Virus record (IMG/VR): IMGVR_UViG_3300042517_000826
Span: 1-20,275 of that record
Direction: 5' to 3' (one strand)
Length of the DNA stretch: 20,275 bases
Source of the DNA: a virus
In this document: positions 16,693 through 20,275 of the stretch, in pieces
Layout: every line of letters starts with the position of its first letter
Position numbering within the stretch: the stretch's first letter is position 1
Program-made: the position numbers and the translations under genes
Notes under the pieces: generated by a model
Seen by the model: the letters and a program-made list of their open reading frames with translations, nothing else
What the model was told of the DNA's origin: nothing
The model's database searches: none

Positions 16693-17312
16693 GACTAGAC
16701 GCGATCAGCGCGGTTCTTGAGGAAACGATTTTCTCGGGAGCAGGCGCACCAAGCGGAACACCGCCCTACATCGGGGCGGTTTATGTTGACACGACAACGG
16801 GAACGCAGTATGTTGGGCGGAATGTGCTGAATTTTAATGGCGACACATCAATCGCAATTCCCTTGATTTTGTGTGATCGGGTCACGCTCAAGATTTGGCA
16901 CAATGACCCTGCACCAAGTGCAATGCGACCCTTTTTGAGTAACGCAGGGTACACAAGTCGATCGATTCGCTCACAAACAACTGGATTTGTAAACACCACT
17001 AACTCACCCACAACTCAAATCAATGGCGCATCGGTTGCAAACAACAGCACCGACTTTCCCGCAAATCAATGGAGCACTCTTAATGTGAGCTTTTCGGGTA
17101 ATGTTTTTGAAGTGACGAGCATTGGACGCAGACCATCGGCTCAAGGTTTAATCGGTCGCATGGCTAGCATTGAGATGTACTCAAGCGGTGTATTGGCGCG
17201 GAATTACTCGATTGATGACAACGGAACAACGATCATCGATAGCGTAGGCGGTCAAAACGGAACACTCACAATCGGAAGCGGATCATGGCAACTCGATTGG
17301 GTTCCGATTTAA
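16689..17312 (+). CDS. LamG-like / concanavalin-fold protein, probable tail-associated binding protein
   Basis: ATG 16689, with GGAG at 16676-16679 9 bases upstream, overlaps the previous TGA. The longer TTG start at 16674 has no better signal. The product has 207 residues. The N-terminal 45 residues contain PPYIGAVYVDTTTGTQYVG, a pattern seen in phage fibre-associated proteins. From about residue 48 (LNFNGDTSIAIPL) to the end it follows the layout of LamG-like jelly-roll domains: strand pairs, WSTLNVSFSGNVFEV, then RMASIEMYSSGVLARNYSIDDN and DSVGGQNGTLTIGSGSWQLDW. Such domains bind carbohydrate or protein. Its place at the end of the fibre block suggests a third surface-binding component. 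A strong terminator follows. Confidence 0.7.
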   Translation: MRLDAISAVLEETIFSGAGAPSGTPPYIGAVYVDTTTGTQYVGRNVLNFNGDTSIAIPLILCDRVTLKIWHNDPAPSAMRPFLSNAGYTSRSIRSQTTGFVNTTNSPTTQINGASVANNSTDFPANQWSTLNVSFSGNVFEVTSIGRRPSAQGLIGRMASIEMYSSGVLARNYSIDDNGTTIIDSVGGQNGTLTIGSGSWQLDWVPI

Positions 17313-17315
17313 CTC

Positions 17316-17336
17316 AAAGCCCTTCGGGGCTTTTTT
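17316..17336 (+). terminator. Intrinsic terminator ending the tail-fibre block
   Basis: AAAGCCC (17316-17322), loop TTCG, GGGCTTT (17327-17333) and a run of six T (17331-17336) form a compact stem with a very stable tetraloop. It begins 3 bases after the stop of the LamG-like gene and ends 11 bases before the next gene. Lysis genes therefore depend on read-through or an unrecognised promoter upstream. Confidence 0.9.
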
Positions 17337-17347
17337 AGTTTTAACAC

Positions 17348-17920
17348 ATGGAACAAGAAGTAACAAACACTCTGCTTGGAATTTTAAGCCTACCACCTTG
17401 GCTTGAAGCGATTTTAGCAATCGGCTCAGTCAGCTTTTTACTTTGGATGAGTTGGATTAAATCGAAAAGGCAGACGGAAGCTCTTGAGGCTTTGGAAGAT
17501 GCGTGCAAGGCTCTTTGTGCGGTTTCACGGGAAACGATAATCGAACAGCGCAATTTGTACGGAATGATTCAAAACCGCTTAGAATCGGACTCAACGCTCA
17601 ACGCAAATTCAGCCGATATTTTTGTGGGTGGCGCAATCAATTCCGTTTTTTATCAAGTCATGAGTTTTTGCATTGAAATAAAGGGCGAAAAGCCCGAGAA
17701 TTTAGTGCAGGATTTTTGCGGGGATTGCTTCATTGAATTTGCATCGAGTTTGTCTAGAGTGCAAAAATCAAACGGGAAATGTCTTGGGGATTTTGCACAA
17801 ATTATGCGGTGGCATTTTGAGGAGCGTTTGCCAAATAAAATTTTGGTGAATCAAGACCCCTTAATAGCATCGCAATACATAAAATCAGTTTTAGAAAAGG
17901 AGTGGGCGCGGTGGAGATAG
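17348..17920 (+). CDS. Single-TM, Cys-rich membrane protein of the lysis cassette (holin candidate)
   Basis: The 190-residue product starts at ATG 17348 with no clear ribosome binding site ahead of it. One transmembrane helix lies at about residues 19-37 (LEAILAIGSVSFLLWMSWI) and is followed by KSKRQ. By the positive-inside rule the short N-terminus would be outside and the 150-residue C-terminal domain in the cytoplasm. That domain is helical and contains six cysteines (DACKALC, SFC, DFCGDC, GKC, allowing for spacing). It overlaps the endolysin gene start by about 10 bases, so a holin or holin-regulator role is plausible. The topology differs from T4 holin (N-in, large C-out), and it is large for a class III holin. 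I do not recognise a family. Confidence 0.7.
   Translation: MEQEVTNTLLGILSLPPWLEAILAIGSVSFLLWMSWIKSKRQTEALEALEDACKALCAVSRETIIEQRNLYGMIQNRLESDSTLNANSADIFVGGAINSVFYQVMSFCIEIKGEKPENLVQDFCGDCFIEFASSLSRVQKSNGKCLGDFAQIMRWHFEERLPNKILVNQDPLIASQYIKSVLEKEWARWR
17895..17902 (+). promoter_or_regulatory. Ribosome binding site deciding the endolysin start
   Basis: AAAAGGAG ends on the first base of an in-frame GTG at 17902, which therefore cannot be the start. The GTG at 17911 lies 8 bases downstream at ideal spacing. Confidence 0.75.
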
Positions 17921-18399
17921 ATAAAATAAGTTTAGACCGAATTGAGCTTTTGCACCCTAGGCTCAGGGGCGAAGCAAAGAAAATTTTAGAGCGGTGTTGG
18001 CAAAGTGGGCTAAGAGTACGATTTACGCACACTCTGAGGACATTTGCAGAGCAGTCAGAGATCTACGCTCAAGGCAGGACAAAAGCGGGTGAGATTGCAA
18101 GCTATGCCAAGGCAGGCATGAGTTGGCACAATTACGGGCTCGCAATTGACATTTGCTTTTTGGTGCAAAATGGCGCGAGTTGGGATGAGTCAAAAGATTG
18201 GAACGGAAACGGAAAAGCCGATTGGCTTGATGTTGTGGCGATCTTTGAGGCTCACGGGTGGACTTGGGGTGGTCGGTGGAAAGGAAAGAAACGCGATGGG
18301 GCGCATTTTCAAAAGTCTCTAGGGCTTACGATTGGGAAGGCTTTGGAATTGCACAGGCTGAAGCAAGTTGATGCGCAGGGGTATCTATGCCTAAAATAA
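17911..18399 (+). CDS. Endolysin, M15-family zinc peptidase (L-alanyl-D-glutamate peptidase type)
   Basis: The 162-residue product, with GTG start, matches the size and motifs of the phage T5-type endolysin and VanY-like M15 peptidases. The zinc site is visible as SWHNYGLAID, giving ligands His73 and Asp80 (pattern SxHxxGxAxD), and DGAHF with His132. RFTHTLRTFAEQSEIYAQGR (35-56) matches the substrate-side helix. The enzyme would cut the peptide stem of peptidoglycan after holin-mediated release; no signal peptide is seen. Residues 96-107 (DWNGNGKADWLD) match an EF-hand calcium loop at positions 1, 3, 5, 6, 9 and 12. It overlaps the upstream membrane-protein gene by 10 bases and the next gene by 13. 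Family call strong. Confidence 0.92.
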   Translation: MEIDKISLDRIELLHPRLRGEAKKILERCWQSGLRVRFTHTLRTFAEQSEIYAQGRTKAGEIASYAKAGMSWHNYGLAIDICFLVQNGASWDESKDWNGNGKADWLDVVAIFEAHGWTWGGRWKGKKRDGAHFQKSLGLTIGKALELHRLKQVDAQGYLCLK

Positions 18400-18851
18400 C
18401 ATGGGAGCTTTGTGCATGTTGTGGGCGCGAAGTGAAGCAAAATGGTTGTGGGTCAGATGCCACGTTTTGGCAAAGGGCTTTGACTCGTGTTTTAGATAAT
18501 TTGAATCCAGTTACAACAACCTTATTCCGTCCTGCAAGCGATCTACATGATATTTTATATCATCAAGGCGATATTGACAATGTCGGTTTATTTGAAGCCC
18601 AAAAAAGCGCGGATGAGGAATTTTTGCAGATTGCACTTTTTGCGATTGAGCATCCCGAGGTTACAGAATTAGGGCGGTTCAATCGGTGGCTTGTGAAGTC
18701 GCAAAAGTGGTATTTCCGCCACAAGGCTTATCAGTATTTTAATGCCTTGCGTTGGAAAGGGCATGAAGTCTATCCGAAATTACCATGCACTCATGCAGAA
18801 CGCGAATTTATCAAAGGGGATGTCCATGAAGTGGATCAAGCTGATTCTTGA
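18387..18851 (+). CDS. PLA2-like HDxxY protein in the lysis cassette
   Basis: ATG 18387 has AGGGG at 18377-18381, 5 bases upstream, and overlaps the endolysin 3' end by 13 bases. The product has 154 residues. The N-terminus has clustered cysteines (ELCACCGREVKQNGCGSD). Residues 52-61 read DLHDILYHQG, followed by EAQKSADEEFLQIALFAI. The HD-x-x-Y core with a following 'AD..F' helix is the active-site pattern of the phospholipase A2-like superfamily (His54/Asp55, Tyr58). It is seen in several small phage and parvovirus proteins. The C-terminal part is helical and aromatic (RWLVKSQKWYFRHKAYQYF), compatible with membrane contact. No signal peptide is visible. An enzyme role is inferred from the motif; a calcium-binding loop is not clear. 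Confidence 0.65.
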   Translation: MPKITWELCACCGREVKQNGCGSDATFWQRALTRVLDNLNPVTTTLFRPASDLHDILYHQGDIDNVGLFEAQKSADEEFLQIALFAIEHPEVTELGRFNRWLVKSQKWYFRHKAYQYFNALRWKGHEVYPKLPCTHAEREFIKGDVHEVDQADS

Positions 18852-18897
18852 GCTTTTGAAAAAAGGAAAAGGCTTTAATCGAGGCATTCGAGGCTAA
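18826..18897 (+). CDS. Putative 23-aa cationic amphipathic peptide
   Basis: AAAGGGG at 18813-18819 lies 6 bases before ATG 18826, and an in-frame ATG at 18820 is too close. The predicted peptide begins MKWIKLILELLKKGKGF and ends in RGIRG before TAA 18895-18897. It combines an amphipathic helix with net positive charge, like membrane-active peptides. It overlaps the HDxxY gene by 26 bases in another frame and is followed by the terminator that closes the lysis operon. The good ribosome binding site, placement and non-random composition support it, but an ORF this short may not be expressed. Confidence 0.5.
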   Translation: MKWIKLILELLKKGKGFNRGIRG

Positions 18898-18898
18898 C

Positions 18899-18931
18899 AA
18901 AAAAGGACTCCAAAAACGGAGTCCCTTTTTT
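18899..18931. terminator. Bidirectional intrinsic terminator between convergent operons
   Basis: GGACTCC (18905-18911), loop AAAAAC, GGAGTCC (18918-18924). On the + strand it is followed by C and six T (18926-18931). On the - strand the six A at 18899-18904 read as a T run after the same stem. It lies between the + lysis genes and the - gene ending at 19007, so it can stop both. Confidence 0.92.
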
Positions 18932-19006
18932 CTTGGGTTTGGAGACGAAGCCTTGCCAAGAGATCGCTGTTTGGGTTCACAACGCACAACAATTCAAATA
19001 TACACT

Positions 19007-19426
19007 CTATTCAAGCTTTGGCGCAATTGTCCAAGATGTTTTTTGCGGTTCTTTTTGGGTTTCGATCTCTGAGCGGACTTTGAGCACGTTTGTAAGTTGC
19101 GTATCAGCTCCGCAAGAGTCGCATTTGCCTTTATCATGCACGACAATCTTATAATCGAAGGGCAGGTCATCGCGGTGGTCTTGCTTCACGCAGGACTCGC
19201 AAACTTTGGCATTGTCGGGTAGCTCCTGGACTTTGACTTTGGCGTGGATTGGCGCGGTGGGAAATTCCATCACTTGAGGCACTTTGGGCAACTTCTCAAT
19301 GCGTTTTTCTTCGCGCTTGAGCAACTCTTGAGCCTCTTTGAGATCTCCGCTTAGGATCGATTCTATGGCTTTCCCGCTCAAGTAGCTCGCATTTGATTCG
19401 GCCAAAAATTCAGTTGTTGAGTTCAT
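19007..19426 (-). CDS. Small protein with two CxxC pairs (zinc-ribbon-like), unknown function
   Basis: ATG at 19426 (minus) has GGAG at 19439-19436, 9 bases upstream. The longer TTG start at 19441 would include the ribosome binding site itself. The product has 139 residues. The N-terminal half is a charged helix (AIESILSGDLKEAQELLKREEKRIEKL). The C-terminal half holds VCESC and KCDSC separated by about 24 residues, a typical zinc-ribbon or knuckle arrangement. The function could be nucleic-acid or protein binding, and no family is recognised. It is the last gene of the minus-strand run, about 75 bases from the bidirectional terminator. Confidence 0.75.
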   Translation of the reverse strand: MNSTTEFLAESNASYLSGKAIESILSGDLKEAQELLKREEKRIEKLPKVPQVMEFPTAPIHAKVKVQELPDNAKVCESCVKQDHRDDLPFDYKIVVHDKGKCDSCGADTQLTNVLKVRSEIETQKEPQKTSWTIAPKLE

Positions 19427-19447
19427 TTTGTGGTTCTCCAAAAGTTT

Positions 19448-19465
19448 AACCCCCTTGCGGGGGCT
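19448..19465 (-). other. GC-rich hairpin with GCAA tetraloop between minus-strand genes
   Basis: On the minus strand AGCCCCC-GCAA-GGGGGTT forms a 7-bp stem (one G-T pair) with a GNRA loop. It lies 4 bases after the stop of the 54-aa gene and just ahead of the ribosome binding site of the 139-aa gene. The downstream minus sequence AAACTTTT is a poor T run, so this may be a weak terminator, RNA-stability element or attenuator. Confidence 0.6.
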
Positions 19466-19469
19466 AGTT

Positions 19470-19634
19470 TTAAATCAAGCGATTTTCAACAAAGGACTGA
19501 AAATCGCGTTTGACTTGTTCAAATTCTGCACGGGTTGCGACTTTTGCGGGGTTTTCGACCTTTGCGATAAACTGATCGACAACACGCTTCAGAGCCTCTT
19601 TATTGAGAACTCCATTCTCCCAAATCTGATCCAT
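19470..19634 (-). CDS. Small unknown protein (54 aa)
   Basis: ATG at 19634 (minus) is preceded by GAGGAATCG, with GAGG 5 bases before the start. The product has 54 residues, begins MDQIWENGVLNKEALKRVVD and ends VKRDFQSFVENRLI, and is mostly helical and charged. Its first 35 bases overlap the end of the 82-aa gene upstream in another frame. No motif is recognised. It is supported by its ribosome binding site, codon character and a tight place in the minus-strand run. Confidence 0.6.
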   Translation of the reverse strand: MDQIWENGVLNKEALKRVVDQFIAKVENPAKVATRAEFEQVKRDFQSFVENRLI

Positions 19635-19848
19635 TCGATTCCTCGGTGGTTAATGTGATTTCCTCCGCTTGAGGAGGAGTTGCCTCAGCAACGGGTACAA
19701 TCTCGATAATACCTTGAATCATAGCCTCGATTCGTGGCATTATCTCGGCATTGGCTTGTTTTTCGGCTTTGTAGGTTTTGGCTAGAGCGCGGATCGCGTT
19801 TTCTAGGCGGTCAAGCGCGACAATAACGGGGGCTTTTTCCTCAGTCAT
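19600..19848 (-). CDS. Small helical acidic protein (82 aa)
   Basis: ATG at 19848 (minus) has GGAGG at 19859-19855, 6 bases upstream. The product has 82 residues: an N-terminal coiled-coil-like helix (IVALDRLENAIRALAKTYKA), a hydrophobic patch (IEAMIQGIIEIVPVAEA) and an acidic Thr/Glu/Ser-rich tail. No family is recognised. Its start overlaps the 3' end of the next upstream gene by 8 bases, showing one operon. Confidence 0.68.
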   Translation of the reverse strand: MTEEKAPVIVALDRLENAIRALAKTYKAEKQANAEIMPRIEAMIQGIIEIVPVAEATPPQAEEITLTTEESNGSDLGEWSSQ

Positions 19849-20005
19849 TTTCCGCCTCCGTTTCGGCTTTTGGCTCTGCCTTTTTAAGTTGGCTCTGTGC
19901 TTGGGCTTGGATTTCGTGGATCATTCCCGCGCTTTGAGCATAGGGCAGTTGCGAGAGAGCTTGCAAGATGAAATTCACTTGTTGCTCGTTAAAAGTAAAC
20001 TGCAT
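19841..20005 (-). CDS. Small helical protein (54 aa)
   Basis: ATG at 20005 (minus) has AAAAGGA 6 bases upstream. The product has 54 residues: FNEQQVNFILQALSQLPYAQ, then AGMIHEIQAQAQSQLKKAEP, then a charged Ala/Glu/Lys tail. Small proteins of this type, with a helix ending in 'LP(Y/F)' followed by a Gln-rich helix, are frequent in tailed phages and have no known function. The stop overlaps the start of the 82-aa gene. Confidence 0.68.
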   Translation of the reverse strand: MQFTFNEQQVNFILQALSQLPYAQSAGMIHEIQAQAQSQLKKAEPKAETEAEND

Positions 20006-20095
20006 TGTGGTTCCTTTTATACTTTTGGTTTGTGCCTGATTCGTGGTTCGATCAGGTGGGCTTGGGGTTACGGCTCCAAGCCCTTAAAATTTACA
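20006..20095 (-). other. Intergenic spacer with two hairpins
   Basis: CTGAT/ATCAG (20036-20055, short loop) and GGGCTTGG/CCAAGCCC (20058-20083, 8-bp stem, 10-base loop) lie between the partial gene and the 54-aa gene. The second hairpin starts 13 bases after the upstream stop on the minus strand but has no T run in that direction. They may be a weak terminator, processing sites or a regulator-binding region. No convincing promoter is seen. Confidence 0.5.
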
Positions 20096-20275
20096 TCATT
20101 TTCTGCGAACAATAAACTCATCACACCGCGCTTCGGCTTTTCCGTTTTCGATTTTCGATGCCAAGACGACACCAGAGTGGCGAAAAGTCACCCAAGGGCA
20201 GGGCGCAAAAAGCCTGCCGATGGAATCAGTTTTTGAGCGAATTGTGGTTCCATCTTCGCAGTGACTTGCAAAGGG
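20096..20275 (-). CDS. C-terminal part of an unknown protein (5' end off the right edge)
   Basis: One minus-strand frame is open from the right edge to TGA at 20098-20096, giving 59 residues. They include CEDGTTIRSKTDSIGRLFAP, CPWVTFRHSGVVLASKIENG and ARCDEFIVRRK. It is mostly beta-like with three cysteines and a basic end. The other two minus frames close earlier, and the spacing to the next minus gene is typical of an operon. Too little is visible to name a function. Confidence 0.55.
   Translation of the reverse strand, partial: PFASHCEDGTTIRSKTDSIGRLFAPCPWVTFRHSGVVLASKIENGKAEARCDEFIVRRK

Noticed and set aside
18897-19006. Possible small gene between the lysis cassette and the minus operon
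   Set aside because: Apart from the bidirectional terminator, no start with a ribosome binding site leads to a frame of useful length on either strand; it appears to be untranslated sequence.
20010-20025. TATAAA on the minus strand as a -10 box for the 54-aa gene
   Set aside because: No recognisable -35 element lies at 16-18 bases, and the box overlaps the ribosome binding site and is too close to the start codon.
20036-20055. Inverted repeat considered as a phage attachment site
   Set aside because: There is no integrase gene, tRNA fragment or direct repeat nearby; a short imperfect hairpin is a simpler reading.
19778-20236. Plus-strand 152-codon open frame across the minus-strand gene run
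   Set aside because: It is antisense to three small minus genes with good ribosome binding sites, crosses the hairpin spacer, and its Phe/Leu/Ser-rich product looks like a shadow translation.

Overview
This window is part of the late (virion and lysis) region of a tailed bacteriophage, or a prophage of the same kind, with a short-tailed, P22-type particle. The gene order matches the P22 assembly module: portal, scaffold, coat, tail accessory factor, gp10-like stabilisation protein, and three consecutive ejection proteins. The host is most likely Gram-negative, because one gene encodes a lipoprotein with a lipobox and the lysis genes are of a Gram-negative type. All three stop codons end confident genes, so the standard bacterial code applies. 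No tRNA, CRISPR array, insertion sequence, integrase or repressor was seen. Terminase presumably lies off the left edge.

Layout. Positions 2-3209: C-terminal part of the portal protein, scaffold (GTG start) and P22-fold coat protein. A hairpin-plus-T-run terminator follows at 3221-3253 and probably reduces transcription after the coat gene. Positions 3266-10101: a compact block of a 75-aa small protein, gp4-like adaptor, gp10-like hub protein, an unrecognised 134-aa protein, then gp7-, gp20- and gp16-like ejection proteins. Neighbours mostly overlap by 1-4 bases (ATGA, GTGA or TAATG). Positions 10098-17312: host-recognition block with a beta-helix tailspike-like protein (832 aa), a small lipoprotein, a 1023-aa tail fibre, two small unknown proteins and a LamG-like protein, closed by a TTCG-loop terminator at 17316-17336. 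Positions 17348-18897: probable lysis cassette with a single-TM Cys-rich protein, an M15 peptidase endolysin with an EF-hand-like loop, a protein with a phospholipase-A2-like HDxxY motif, and a 23-codon cationic amphipathic peptide. A bidirectional terminator at 18899-18931 separates this from a minus-strand run of small genes (139, 54, 82 and 54 aa, plus a partial gene running off the right edge).

How the parts work together. The portal, scaffold and coat proteins build the procapsid. The gp4- and gp10-like proteins close the portal vertex and carry the two receptor-binding proteins. The three ejection proteins would leave the virion and cross the envelope ahead of the DNA. The lipoprotein may protect the infected cell from superinfection. 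The lysis cassette releases progeny. The most interesting points are the lysis cassette (PLA2-like motif and cationic mini-ORF, with no recognisable spanin), the lipoprotein between the two fibre genes, the 33-residue tandem repeat at the N-terminus of the largest ejection protein, and a strong shortage of the palindromes CCGG and GGCC across the whole window.
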